A stretch of DNA of 64,000 nucleotides from Arthrobacter sp. OY3WO11 (GCF_001641125.1 NZ_LWLP01000001.1:1698282-1762281); one strand, 5' to 3'. Shown: positions 24,809 through 33,531, counted from the first letter of the stretch. The notes: a model not told the origin generated them from the letters alone. Made by a program: numbers and translations.

Positions 24809-26041
24809 TCAGTGGATTGACGGAACGGTACGGGGCCGGACCACCAGCCACAGCGCGGCCATGGCCAGCAGGATGCATGTTCCCTGCACCGCACCCATCG
24901 GGGCGGCGCTGGTGATGCCCAGCCAACCAACCACGGGGGAGATGAGCCCGGCCATCATGAAGGTCGAGAACCCGAGCAGGGATGCTGCAGTACCGGCCTG
25001 GCCCGCATGGCCGGCAAGGGCGAGCACCTGCACGCACGGGAACATGAACCCCGTCCCCAGGATGTAGAACCACAAGGGAACCAGCACGCCCCACAGGCCG
25101 AACCCCAGCTGGTCGAACACCACGATCAGCGTGGCCATCACGAACATCCAGGCAGTGGCGGCAGCGATGATCCACTGCGGCGGAACCCGGCGTATGAGGC
25201 GGGCGCTGGTTTGGATTCCGGCAACAATACCCAGGGAATTAATGCCGAAGAGCAGGCCGTACTCCTGGGGGGAGAAGCCGAAAACGTCCTGGAACAGGAA
25301 AGGGGAGGCCGACAGGTACGTGAACAGGCCGCCAAAGTTCAGTCCGGCCACCAGCAGCAAACCAACAAACACCCTGTCGCTGAAAAGTATCCGGTAGCGC
25401 TGGCGCGCTGTCATACCGCTCTGCCTGCGCTTCTCCGGCGGCAGGGTCTCACGGACAAGGAACAGGGCGGAGACGATCACCAGGGTCCCGTAAGCGGCAA
25501 GGAACACGAAGATCCCGGGCCACTCCATCACCAGGAGCAGCTGTGAACCGATCACGGGCGCCAGGATGGGTGCCAGCCCGTTCACCAGCGCCATGCGGGA
25601 AAACATCTTCACCATGGCATAACCCGAGAAAAGGTCCCGGACCATGGCCATGGCCACAACGCCGCCGCCGGCAGCCCCCACGCCCATCAGGACGCGGGAA
25701 ATGCCCAGCATGGTGATATCCGTGGACAGGGCAGCACCCACCGACGCCGCGATGTGCAATGCCGTTGCAAGGATGAGCGGGGTCCTGCGGCCGAACCTGT
25801 CGCTGAAGGGGCCCACCACCAGCTGGCCGATGGCGAATCCCACGGTGGTGCCGGCCAGGGTCAGCTGGACCTGGGCCTCGGTCACGCCGAGGCTCTCCTC
25901 CAGGGCGGGGAACGCGGGAAGGTAAAGGTCGATTGTGAACGGACCCAACGCCGTCAGGGCGCCGAGCAGCAGGATGTACAGGAGTTTCCGGCGGCGGCTC
26001 AAGAGGTCGCCCGGATTGCTGGGAATGGTCACGGAGATCAA
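24809..26041 (-). CDS. Bcr/CflA family MFS drug exporter
   Basis: A 410-residue, 12-helix MFS protein. FTIDLYLPAFPALEESLGVTEAQVQLTLAGTTVGFAIGQLVVGPFSDRFGRR combines the Bcr/CflA signature at helix 1 with motif A between helices 2 and 3. This group exports drugs such as bicyclomycin and chloramphenicol, or sulfonamides and cysteine pathway metabolites, by proton antiport. The local substrate is unknown. It diverges from the holin-like gene and is followed by the coupled 63-residue protein. Confidence 0.88.
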   Translation of the reverse strand: MISVTIPSNPGDLLSRRRKLLYILLLGALTALGPFTIDLYLPAFPALEESLGVTEAQVQLTLAGTTVGFAIGQLVVGPFSDRFGRRTPLILATALHIAASVGAALSTDITMLGISRVLMGVGAAGGGVVAMAMVRDLFSGYAMVKMFSRMALVNGLAPILAPVIGSQLLLVMEWPGIFVFLAAYGTLVIVSALFLVRETLPPEKRRQSGMTARQRYRILFSDRVFVGLLLVAGLNFGGLFTYLSASPFLFQDVFGFSPQEYGLLFGINSLGIVAGIQTSARLIRRVPPQWIIAAATAWMFVMATLIVVFDQLGFGLWGVLVPLWFYILGTGFMFPCVQVLALAGHAGQAGTAASLLGFSTFMMAGLISPVVGWLGITSAAPMGAVQGTCILLAMAALWLVVRPRTVPSIH

Positions 26042-26209
26042 TCCTAGGCCCGGCGCTGCCTAATTTTGCAGCGTTGTAGGGCTCGCCGCCCGGCAAGCCC
26101 CGAAGTTCGCCCTGAACCTGAATGATAGTTTTGGTGCGGGGACTGTGCAGCTGCACTTTCCTGCAGCACACGGAAGCCGATTCGACCCATAACCAGTAAG
26201 GCGGAACCG

Positions 26210-27061
26210 ATGAGCGGACGTCACAGCGGGCGTACCAGCCAGGGATTGCGCATCACTGCGCTGCCCAGGACGCTTAAACTCCTTTTCCGGTTGGCGCCGC
26301 GCCAGCTCAACGACGAAATCGCCTTCGCGAAGATCGAACTCAAGCGCAAGGGAATCCAGGTCGGAGTTGCCGCTGCCTTTTTCGCCGTCGCCCTCGTTTT
26401 CCTGATGTTCCTGGTGGTGGGCCTCATCGTGGCAGCCATCATGGGGCTGGCAACCATCATGCCCGCCTGGCTGGCGGCGCTCCTGGTGTCCGCGGCTTTC
26501 CTCCTGATAGCCCTCATAGGTGGCCTGATTGGTATGCGGAAGTTCAAGAAGGCCATGCCGCTGATGCCGGAAGAAACCATCCGCGGCATCAAGCACGATA
26601 TCGGCGTGGCCAAAGAAGGCTCCGCGTTCAACCCTGCCGTCCTTGACCCCAACAGTCCCGAGGCCAAGGCTGCCAAGGCCGCAAAGGATGAAGCGGCTGC
26701 CAAGGCCAAGGCCGAGAAGGCAGCCAAGGCCGCTGAACACGACAAGGAATTCCCGCACGCCTCCGAACCGGAGCTGTCCCGCCGGCTCAGCCAGCGCCGC
26801 CACCACCTCACCGAAGTGCGCGACGAACTCGGCACCGAGCTGGACGTCAAGACCCAGGGCAGGTACCTCCTGGCAACCGCCCAGGACAAACTGCGCGAAG
26901 GCCAGGCCCTGGCCGGCCACGGCAGGGATGTTGCCGGGCAGAAATTTGCAGCGTTGTCCGGATCCGCCGACCTGGAACAGCGCTGGAAGCCGCTGGCAGC
27001 CTTCATCGCTGCGGGAACCGTCTTCCTGGTCCTGGTGCGCAAGCTCCTCCGGACGTACTAG
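26210..27061 (+). CDS. Phage holin family (PF07332-like) membrane protein
   Basis: A 283-residue protein. A cytoplasmic N-terminus is followed by two membrane helices (about residues 52-78 and 82-105), then an alanine/lysine-rich coiled coil (EAKAAKAAKDEAAAKAKAEKAAKAAEHDKE), a helical segment and a final hydrophobic stretch (AFIAAGTVFLVLVRKLL). The N-terminal half matches actinobacterial putative superfamily III holins, which in chromosomes are probably envelope proteins and not lysis proteins. No phage genes are nearby. GGCGGA lies before ATG 26210. Confidence 0.72.
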   Translation: MSGRHSGRTSQGLRITALPRTLKLLFRLAPRQLNDEIAFAKIELKRKGIQVGVAAAFFAVALVFLMFLVVGLIVAAIMGLATIMPAWLAALLVSAAFLLIALIGGLIGMRKFKKAMPLMPEETIRGIKHDIGVAKEGSAFNPAVLDPNSPEAKAAKAAKDEAAAKAKAEKAAKAAEHDKEFPHASEPELSRRLSQRRHHLTEVRDELGTELDVKTQGRYLLATAQDKLREGQALAGHGRDVAGQKFAALSGSADLEQRWKPLAAFIAAGTVFLVLVRKLLRTY

Positions 27062-27157
27062 AACCGGGATCGGGCAGGCTTTCCGGCAGCCCGCGGAAGT
27101 TCAAAGAGAAACGGCTACAACGCTCGCAGGGGGCAGCAGGAAGGAAGGGGGGACGGG

Positions 27158-27781
27158 GTGAAGTTCATTGGTGCCGGCTCCCGTCCCGGACGCCCCCAGG
27201 TGGACCACGATCTCGTGTTCACCATCCCCAACCTGCTCACTGTGGTGCGCTTCATGGGGGTGCCGCTCTTCATCTGGCTGGTCCTGGCCCAGAAGGAATA
27301 CGGTGCCGCCGTTGTGGTCCTCGCCGTCATGGCCAGCACCGACTGGGTTGACGGGTACATCGCCCGCCGCTTCGACCAGACCTCGAAACTCGGCAGGGTC
27401 CTGGACCCGATCGCCGACCGGCTGGCGCTGATAGCCGTCGCTGTCACGCTGGTGATTGCCGGCGTCGTCCATTGGCTCTATCTGGCCGCGCTGGTGGTGC
27501 CGGACGCTGTGCTGCTGACCATGACGCTGTTCTTCTTCCGGGGCCACCCGGACCTTCCAGTGAGCGTAATTGGCAAGGTGCGCACCGGCCTTCTGCTGCT
27601 GGGGACCCCCATGCTGGTCCTCTCACGGCTGGACACAGGGTTCTCCACTGAGCTGTTCGTCGCCGCGTGGATAGTCCTGGGCCTGGGGTTGATCGGCCAC
27701 TGGATAGCCGCCTACAACTACTTCTGGGCCATCCTGCGGAAGGGCAGAATGCAGGCACACCACGACGACGGGGCCGCCTGA
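27158..27781 (+). CDS. CDP-alcohol phosphatidyltransferase
   Basis: A 207-residue membrane enzyme with the CDP-alcohol motif D-G-x2-A-R-x8-G-x3-D-x3-D, seen as DWVDGYIARRFDQTSKLGRVLDPIADR. It transfers a phosphatidyl group from CDP-diacylglycerol to an alcohol, and may make phosphatidylglycerophosphate, cardiolipin or a phosphatidylinositol precursor; the exact acceptor is not visible. GTG 27158 follows an AGGAAGGGGGG ribosome binding site. The stop overlaps the ATG of the next gene by one base. Confidence 0.9.
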   Translation: MKFIGAGSRPGRPQVDHDLVFTIPNLLTVVRFMGVPLFIWLVLAQKEYGAAVVVLAVMASTDWVDGYIARRFDQTSKLGRVLDPIADRLALIAVAVTLVIAGVVHWLYLAALVVPDAVLLTMTLFFFRGHPDLPVSVIGKVRTGLLLLGTPMLVLSRLDTGFSTELFVAAWIVLGLGLIGHWIAAYNYFWAILRKGRMQAHHDDGAA

Positions 27782-28689
27782 TGGTATGGCTGGCAGTCGG
27801 GCTTGCGCTGCTTGGCGCGTTCTGCCTGGCCCTTGGTGCCCAGCGCCAGGGGAGCGCCGTCAAAGCCGATACGGGCGGCCTGGCCCTGAGTTCCAACGGC
27901 TTCCTGCGCCTGCTTCGAAATCCCCGCTGGGTGTTCGGCCTCCTGCTCCTGTGTGCCGGCATGGCCATGAACGCCGTGGCGCTCGTGTCCGCACCGCTCA
28001 CCGTTGTCCAGCCCATCGGTGCCATCGCCCTGGTGATCACCACCATCATTAACGCCAAGGACCAGGACCTCACCATCAACCGGGCAACGGTGGTGGCCAT
28101 TACCGCCTGCGTGACCGGCTCGGCGCTCTTCGTCCTCCTGGCGGTCAACGTCACCCAGGAAAACCACGACGTAACCCTCGCGGACGAGGTCACCATTGTG
28201 CTGCTGCTGGTGCTCGCCGTGGGACTCTTCGGCACCCTGGCCGTGATGTTCAGGCACCGGATCAACGCCTTCATCTATATCTTGGGCGCCGGGGTCCTCT
28301 TCGGGTTCGTGGCCGTCCTGACCCGGATCATTGGCAAGCACCTGCTGGATCCGAACGGGCTGTTCCTGCTGAACGTGCAGTGGTACTCCGTGGTGGCCCT
28401 CATCGCCGCGGGCGGTCTGGGGTCGTGGTTTGTCCAGAGCGCCTACTCGTCAGGTCCGCCGGACCTGGTGATCGCAGGACTCACCGTCATTGATCCGCTT
28501 GTGGGTATAGCCATCGGCATTGTGATCCTCGGCGAATTGCGGCCGGATGTCCACGCCGTGATGGCCATTGCCATGGCAACCGCTGCCTCCCTTGCTATCG
28601 TTGGGGTGATCGCCCTTTCCAGGCACCACCCTGAGGTCACGAAGCGCAAGAAGGACGCGCGGAAGGCCGTGGGCCGGGCGAGCCGCTAG
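27781..28689 (+). CDS. DMT family (EamA/NIPA-like) transporter
   Basis: A 302-residue, 9-10 helix membrane protein that overlaps the preceding gene by one base. The N-terminus MVWLAVGLALLGAFCLALGAQRQGSAV and LVSAPLTVVQPIGAIALVIT match the actinobacterial DMT group annotated as multidrug or magnesium (NIPA-like) transporters. It ends in a basic cytoplasmic tail. The substrate is unknown; co-transcription with a lipid enzyme and a glycosyltransferase downstream hints at an envelope role. Confidence 0.8.
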   Translation: MVWLAVGLALLGAFCLALGAQRQGSAVKADTGGLALSSNGFLRLLRNPRWVFGLLLLCAGMAMNAVALVSAPLTVVQPIGAIALVITTIINAKDQDLTINRATVVAITACVTGSALFVLLAVNVTQENHDVTLADEVTIVLLLVLAVGLFGTLAVMFRHRINAFIYILGAGVLFGFVAVLTRIIGKHLLDPNGLFLLNVQWYSVVALIAAGGLGSWFVQSAYSSGPPDLVIAGLTVIDPLVGIAIGIVILGELRPDVHAVMAIAMATAASLAIVGVIALSRHHPEVTKRKKDARKAVGRASR

Positions 28690-28817
28690 CCACTGTCCAC
28701 CAGATTCCCCTTGATTCCGCCAGCAAGATTCACCACGAGGCCAGGCGCCACCACGCCAGCGGCCAACTGTGCTGCCAGTACATGCTGTGCGCACCGTGAC
28801 CATCAGGAGCTCTCCAC

Positions 28818-30014
28818 GTGACCACGCCCGCAGACCAGCGTCCCCTGACCATCCTGATCGCTGCAGACACGTATCCGCCCCACATCAACGGAGCAGCGCA
28901 GTTCGGCTACCGCCTGGCCAAGGGAATGACCGGCCGCGGGCACAACGTCCATGTGCTGGCCTGCCGTGCGGACAACGGAAAGAGCTTTACGGAGTTCCGG
29001 CCTGAAGGGACGGTCCACAGGCTCCGTTCCCACGGCGTCCCCACGCATGAGTACTTCAGGATTTGCCTTCCCTGGGAGATCAAGAAGGAAATCAGCCTCC
29101 TTTTTGACCGGGTGAAACCCGACGTGGTGCACATCCAGAGCCACTACATGATCGGAGAGCACGTCCTGTACGAGGCCGTGAAGCGCGGCGTCCGGATTGT
29201 TGCCACCAACCACTTCATGCCGGAGAACCTCAACCCGTTCCTGCCGTTTCCGCAGTGGTTCAAGGACATCATCGGGCGGATCTCCTGGAAGGACATGGGC
29301 AAAGTCATGGGCAAGGCGGACGTGGTCACCACGCCCACCCCGCTTGCCGCCAAGGCCATGCACCAGCACGCCTTCCTGCGCAAGGTGCTGCCGCTGTCCA
29401 ATGGCATTGACTCCGCCGCCTACGAGCTCCAGCCCGGCGAGCAGATCGAACCGCACCCGCACCCCACCGTGATGTTTGCCGGGCGGCTGGCCGAGGAAAA
29501 GCACGTGGATGTGCTGATCGAAGCCGTCAGCAAGACTCCGCCGGAACTCAACGTCCACCTGGAAGTTGTCGGCGGCGGCGAGGTCCGGTCCTCCCTGGAA
29601 GAACTGGTACGCCGGTTGCACATGACGGACCGGGTAAAGTTCCTGGGCCTCGCCAGTGACGAGGAACTGCGCCGTGCCTACATCCAGGCCGACCTGTTCT
29701 GCATGCCGGGAACGGCAGAGCTGCAGTCTCTGGTGACGCTTGAGGCGATGTCCGCCTCCACCCCTGTGGTGCTGGCAGATGCCATGGCCTTGCCGCACCT
29801 GGTGCGCGACGGCGAAAACGGCTACTTGTTTACGCCGAACGACAGTGACGACCTTGCCAAGAAGATCACCATGGTCCTGGAGCTGCCTGCCGACCAGCGC
29901 GCCGCCATGGGCCAGGCCAGCCGGGAGATGGTGGAACCCCACAGCATCGAGGGCACCCTTCAGACCTTTGAAGACCTCTATCGCGGTGCGGGCTTCGAGG
30001 ACAAGGTGGTCTGA
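28818..30014 (+). CDS. GT4-family glycosyltransferase
   Basis: A 398-residue GT-B enzyme. The acceptor half starts TILIAADTYPPHINGAAQFGYRLAKGM; the donor half carries VMFAGRLAEEKHVDVLIEA and the E-x7-E motif in AELQSLVTLEAM. It resembles mannosyl- or glucosyltransferases acting on phosphatidylinositol or diacylglycerol (PimB, MgtA type). GTG 28818 is the start. Its position after a CDP-alcohol phosphatidyltransferase supports glycolipid or lipoglycan synthesis; the sugar and acceptor are inferred, not shown. Confidence 0.87.
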   Translation: MTTPADQRPLTILIAADTYPPHINGAAQFGYRLAKGMTGRGHNVHVLACRADNGKSFTEFRPEGTVHRLRSHGVPTHEYFRICLPWEIKKEISLLFDRVKPDVVHIQSHYMIGEHVLYEAVKRGVRIVATNHFMPENLNPFLPFPQWFKDIIGRISWKDMGKVMGKADVVTTPTPLAAKAMHQHAFLRKVLPLSNGIDSAAYELQPGEQIEPHPHPTVMFAGRLAEEKHVDVLIEAVSKTPPELNVHLEVVGGGEVRSSLEELVRRLHMTDRVKFLGLASDEELRRAYIQADLFCMPGTAELQSLVTLEAMSASTPVVLADAMALPHLVRDGENGYLFTPNDSDDLAKKITMVLELPADQRAAMGQASREMVEPHSIEGTLQTFEDLYRGAGFEDKVV

Positions 30015-30085
30015 ACGCTTTCCCGGGTTTGCTAGAGTAATTTTGCCCTGCCACCGCGTACCGATTACGGGAGGCCCGGGCATGG

Positions 30086-30162
30086 GGGGCTATAGCTCAG
30101 CTGGTTAGAGCGCGGGACTCATAATCCTAAGGTCCTCGGTTCAAGTCCGAGTAGCCCTACCA
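30086..30162 (+). tRNA. tRNA with CAT anticodon (elongator Met or lysidine-type Ile2)
   Basis: A 77-base cloverleaf with encoded CCA. The anticodon loop is CTCATAA, the T arm CTCGG-TTCAAGT-CCGAG. The acceptor GGGGCTA pairs with TAGCCCT through a G1-T72 wobble. It lacks the initiator feature of three G-C pairs in the anticodon stem. CAT may read AUG, or AUA if C34 is lysidinylated by TilS; the sequence alone does not settle this. Confidence 0.92.
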
Positions 30163-30171
30163 CCCGCGCGG

Positions 30172-30210
30172 AAACCGCGGCCGGCATGCATGCCGGCCGC
30201 GGTTTTCTTT
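30172..30210 (+). terminator. Terminator after the CAT tRNA
   Basis: An almost uninterrupted palindrome from AAACCGCGGCC to GGCCGCGGTTT, followed by a T-rich tail TTCTTTCTT. Confidence 0.85.
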
Positions 30211-30233
30211 CTTAAGCCCTCGATCTGCGGTAT

Positions 30234-30249
30234 GTTACTGAGCAGTAAC
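30234..30249. promoter_or_regulatory. TetR-type operator upstream of the acyl-CoA dehydrogenase
   Basis: GTTACT-GAGC-AGTAAC is a perfect inverted repeat 55 bases before ATG 30305. Two 16-base sites with the same GTTA-N8-TAAC frame occur in the bkaR-accD1 divergent region at 49492 and 49518, so the same repressor may act here. Confidence 0.6.
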
Positions 30250-30304
30250 TTACCGTGCTCCTTCCTAGCGAGCCCCGGTCACCGCTGATCCTTGTGAGGT
30301 AACC

Positions 30305-31495
30305 ATGTCCACCACCGCTGCCGACCTCAACGACCTTCCCTATGCCGATGGCGACTTCTTCGCCTTCGAGCAACTGCTGAGTGACAAGGAGCGGGACCGG
30401 CTGGCGGAGATCAGGGAGTTCCTGGCCCGCGAAGTGCGGCCCATCGCCGTGGACTGCTGGAACCGGGGCGAGTTCCCGATGGACCTCATCCCGAAGCTTG
30501 CCGGCATCGACCTGGTCAGCCCCGTCCACCGGCAGGGCCACTCCAACCTGTTCGCCGGCCTGGTCCACGCCGAGGTGACACGCGCCGACACCTCCATTTC
30601 CACCTTCATGGGAGTCCATGACGGGCTGTTCACCGGTTCCATCGAAGCGCTGGCTTCGCAGGAGCAAAAGGATGCCTGGCTCCCGGACATCTACAGCATG
30701 AAGAAGATCGGGGCTTTTGGCCTCACTGAGCCGCTTGGCGGATCGGACGTCGCGGGCGGAACCCGCACCACCGCGCGCAGGGAAGGGGGCTCCTGGATCC
30801 TGAATGGAGAAAAACGCTGGATCGGAAATGCCACCTTCTCCGACTGGGTGGTGGTCTACGCCCGCGACCTCGCCGATGACAAGGTCAAGGGGTTCCTGGT
30901 GGACACGGCACTCGACGGCTTCAGTGCCAGCAAAATCGAGAACAAGATTGCACTCCGCACCGTCCAGAACGCCGACATCCGCTTGGACAACGTGGTGGTG
31001 CCGGACTTCTACAAGCTAGCCAACGCCAACAGCTTCCGCGACGTTAACAAGGTCTTGAAGGTCACCCGGCTCGGTGTCGCCTGGCAGGCCGTCGGCCAGC
31101 AGCTGGCTGCTTTCGACGTGGCCCGGCGCTATGCCGTGGAGCGCCACCAGTTCGGTCGGCCACTTGCATCCTTCCAGCTGGTGCAAAGCCAGCTGGTCCA
31201 GATCCTGGGCAACGCCGTGAGCTCCATGGGCATGATGGTCCGGCTCTCCCAGCTGGAGGACGCGGGCGAGGCGAAGGATGAGCAGTCCGCCCTCGCCAAG
31301 GCTTTCACCACCGCGCGGATGCGTGAGAGTGTGGCGATCGGCAGGAGCCTGCTGGGCGGCAACGGCATTGTGACGGACTTTGAAATGGCCAAAATCTTTG
31401 CGGATGCAGAAGCCATCTATTCGTACGAAGGAACGCACGAGATCAATACGCTGGTGACCGGCAGGGCCATCACCGGGATCTCCGCCATCGTCTGA
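30305..31495 (+). CDS. Acyl-CoA dehydrogenase, glutaryl-CoA dehydrogenase-like
   Basis: A 396-residue flavoprotein. FAD/substrate motifs are GAFGLTEPLGGSDVAGG and WILNGEKRWIGNATFSD; the catalytic base is Glu375 in SYEGTHEIN. The YEGTH motif and the LVSPVHRQGHSN region resemble glutaryl-CoA dehydrogenases and related enzymes for carboxylated or branched acyl-CoAs. It stands alone between a tRNA and the M23 peptidase, preceded by the palindromic operator at 30234, with GAGG before ATG 30305. The acyl chain it uses is not known. Confidence 0.88.
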   Translation: MSTTAADLNDLPYADGDFFAFEQLLSDKERDRLAEIREFLAREVRPIAVDCWNRGEFPMDLIPKLAGIDLVSPVHRQGHSNLFAGLVHAEVTRADTSISTFMGVHDGLFTGSIEALASQEQKDAWLPDIYSMKKIGAFGLTEPLGGSDVAGGTRTTARREGGSWILNGEKRWIGNATFSDWVVVYARDLADDKVKGFLVDTALDGFSASKIENKIALRTVQNADIRLDNVVVPDFYKLANANSFRDVNKVLKVTRLGVAWQAVGQQLAAFDVARRYAVERHQFGRPLASFQLVQSQLVQILGNAVSSMGMMVRLSQLEDAGEAKDEQSALAKAFTTARMRESVAIGRSLLGGNGIVTDFEMAKIFADAEAIYSYEGTHEINTLVTGRAITGISAIV

Positions 31496-31524
31496 ACCCT
31501 GGCACGCCTCGTCCGGCCTGCTGC

Positions 31525-32085
31525 CTACGTGTCCAGGGGCAGCAGGACCGATGGCCTCAGGTCCATCACGAACTGCAGCGGATTCACGTAGTCTTCCCCG
31601 CGCCGGACGCCCCAGTGGACACAGGGCACGGCAGTGCAGTGCCCGGGAAGCGCCGTGCCGATGACCTGGCCCGCAGCCACAGGGGTGCCGGCGGCCAGGG
31701 TGCTGTCAACGGGCTCGAAGCTGCTCCGCAGCCCATCCCCGTGGTCGATAGTGATCACCGGCCGGTCCACCACCACGCCCACGAAGCTGACGGTGCCGGC
31801 CGCCGGGGAGGTAACCGCTGCGCCGTCGGCCGTTGCGCCCAGGTCAACCCCCCGGTGTCCGCTGAGCCAGGGCTTGGGTGGGGGATCGAAGTCCCGCAGC
31901 ACCTGCGGGCGCGGGGCAAGCGGCCATTGCCAAGAGGGCGCGGCCGCCGCCGGGGGACTGGCGGCCGCCCTGGGATGCCCCGCCTGCTGCACAGAATAAG
32001 CTGGTCCGAACGCCAGGGGCTCGCCGGCCGGGGCCAGTGAAGCCGGCAGCAGGAGAAGGGCCGCGAGCCGCAGTGGTGGTTTCAT
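31525..32085 (-). CDS. Secreted M23-type peptidase with altered HxH motif
   Basis: A 186-residue exported protein: residues 1-22 form a signal peptide, residues 35-55 an Ala/Pro linker, and the rest a LytM domain. GHRGVDLGA supplies the His and Asp zinc ligands. The usual HxH reads CVH in VPCVHWGVRRGEDY, so the position of the catalytic His holds Cys, as I recall for a group of actinobacterial proteins. It may be a weakened or regulatory peptidoglycan endopeptidase. It diverges from rpsB, the normal place for this family in actinobacteria. Confidence 0.85.
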   Translation of the reverse strand: MKPPLRLAALLLLPASLAPAGEPLAFGPAYSVQQAGHPRAAASPPAAAAPSWQWPLAPRPQVLRDFDPPPKPWLSGHRGVDLGATADGAAVTSPAAGTVSFVGVVVDRPVITIDHGDGLRSSFEPVDSTLAAGTPVAAGQVIGTALPGHCTAVPCVHWGVRRGEDYVNPLQFVMDLRPSVLLPLDT

Positions 32086-32552
32086 GCCACCAGAATGCGC
32101 CTGCTTCAGAGGCGCCGGGAGTGCCCGCTCCGGCTATGTGGACAAGCCCCGTGCCGGCGTCGTTTCTGTCCTCGTCAGTGTCCTCCGGCTGAAGGTGCCT
32201 GTAGTACACTTGGTGGAGCAGTTTGCTGCGCCCTCAATGCTTTCGGTCCGGCGGATATCCCAGTGGTCTTACCAGCGGTATATGCCCGTGTCCGGAATGC
32301 GTCGGCACATCTCATTCAGGAGTGTGGGGGAGCAGAAGCTGACTACGCGCATCCAGCCCTCCTGCAAGCGACGCTCCGGCCTCGCCGACGGGGGATCAGG
32401 CCTCCTGCGGTCAGGACCAGCGTCCTGATGGGAAGCATGGTGGATGCTAGGAGCACGGCCCAGCCTGGGCCACGCTAATCAACCGTCAACTAGTGGCAGG
32501 GTAAGAGAGCCATGGGCTCTCTCATGAATGACCTGCCGGAAGGAGCGTCGGC
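32086..32552 (+). promoter_or_regulatory. Long structured upstream region of rpsB
   Basis: A 467-base gap without a gene that I can support. A -10-like TACACT lies at 32205-32210, giving a possible leader of over 300 bases. Clear hairpins are TCAGGAC-CAGC-GTCCTGA (32411-32428), GGCCCAG-C-CTGGGCC (32457-32471) and GAGAGCC-ATG-GGCTCTC shortly before the ribosome binding site GGAAGGAG. This may be an autoregulatory ribosomal protein leader or contain a small RNA. No known leader family was matched. Confidence 0.5.
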
Positions 32553-33443
32553 ATGCCCGTCGTAACTATGCGCCAGCTGCTTGACAGCGGCGTCCACTTT
32601 GGACACCAGACCCGCCGTTGGAACCCGAAGATGAAGCGCTTCATCTTCACGGAGCGCAACGGCATCTACATCATCGACCTTCAGCAGTCGCTGTCCTACA
32701 TCGACCGCGCCTACGAGTTCGTGAAGGCCACCGTTGCACACGGCGGCACCGTCCTCTTCGTCGGCACCAAGAAGCAGGCCCAGGAAGCGATTGCCGAGCA
32801 GGCAACCCGCGTTGGCCAGCCGTACGTCAACCAGCGTTGGCTTGGCGGTATGCTGACCAACTTCCAGACTGTCTCCAAGCGCATCCAGCGCATGAAGGAA
32901 CTCGAAGAGATCGACTTCGACGACGTCGCCGGTTCCGCTTACACCAAGAAGGAACTGCTGCTCCTTCGCCGTGAACTCACCAAGCTGGAAACCAACCTTG
33001 GCGGTATCCGCAACCTGACCAAGGCACCGTCCGTGCTCTGGATCGTGGACACCAAGAAGGAACACCTCGCCGTTGACGAGGCCAAGAAGCTGAACATCCC
33101 CGTTGTGGCCATCCTGGACACCAACTGCGATCCTGACGAAGTCGACTTCCCGATCCCGGGCAACGACGACGCCATCCGCTCCGTGAACCTCCTCACCCGC
33201 GTTGTTGCCGACGCCGTTGCCGAGGGCCTCATCGCCCGCAACAACCGCGGTACCGGTGCTGCCGAAGCTCCGGAAGAGCCCCTGGCTGAATGGGAGCGCG
33301 AGCTCCTCGAAGGCAGCAAGGCTGAAGAAGCTGCTGCTCCGGCTGCTGAAGAGGCTGCTGCTCCGGCTGCTGAAGAGGCTGCTGCTCCGGCTGCCGAGGA
33401 AGCTCCGGCCGCTGCCGAGGCTCCCGCCGAAGACGCCAAGTAA
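32553..33443 (+). CDS. rpsB: 30S ribosomal protein S2
   Basis: A 296-residue S2. The N-terminus [30 protein letters not shown] and [14 protein letters not shown] are canonical. The core ends near residue 240. The rest is an Ala/Glu tail made of three repeats of EEAAAPAA, encoded by tandem 24-base units. S2 is the last-assembled small-subunit protein and is needed for mRNA binding. It starts the rpsB-tsf-pyrH-frr-cdsA block and has a strong GGAAGGAG ribosome binding site. Confidence 0.98.
   Translation: MPVVTMRQLLDSGVHFGHQTRRWNPKMKRFIFTERNGIYIIDLQQSLSYIDRAYEFVKATVAHGGTVLFVGTKKQAQEAIAEQATRVGQPYVNQRWLGGMLTNFQTVSKRIQRMKELEEIDFDDVAGSAYTKKELLLLRRELTKLETNLGGIRNLTKAPSVLWIVDTKKEHLAVDEAKKLNIPVVAILDTNCDPDEVDFPIPGNDDAIRSVNLLTRVVADAVAEGLIARNNRGTGAAEAPEEPLAEWERELLEGSKAEEAAAPAAEEAAAPAAEEAAAPAAEEAPAAAEAPAEDAK
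33324..33395 (+). repeat. Three tandem 24-base repeats in the rpsB tail
   Basis: Units at 33324-33347, 33348-33371 and 33372-33395 differ at one or two bases each and encode EEAAAPAA. A fourth, degenerate unit follows. Such in-frame repeats can change in number by slippage. Confidence 0.85.
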
Positions 33444-33461
33444 CACAAGTACATCCGGATT

Positions 33462-33531
33462 TCCGGCGCTGCCTGCAGCGCCGGAGCTGCTGACAGGATG
33501 GCGGCCCACCCGTGGGCTGCCGTCCTGTCAG
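33462..33531 (+). terminator. Double hairpin between rpsB and tsf
   Basis: TCCGGCGCTG-CCTG-CAGCGCCGGA (33462-33485) is followed at once by a 20-bp stem (33490-33509 with 33512-33531, two G-T pairs, a 2-base loop). There is no T-run. It may be an attenuator or an RNA-stability element that lets S2 and EF-Ts levels differ within one operon. Confidence 0.6.

Noticed and set aside
26210..27061. Prophage remnant suggested by the holin-like protein
   Set aside because: No endolysin, integrase, capsid or att repeats nearby; holin-family proteins of this type are common chromosomal genes in actinobacteria.
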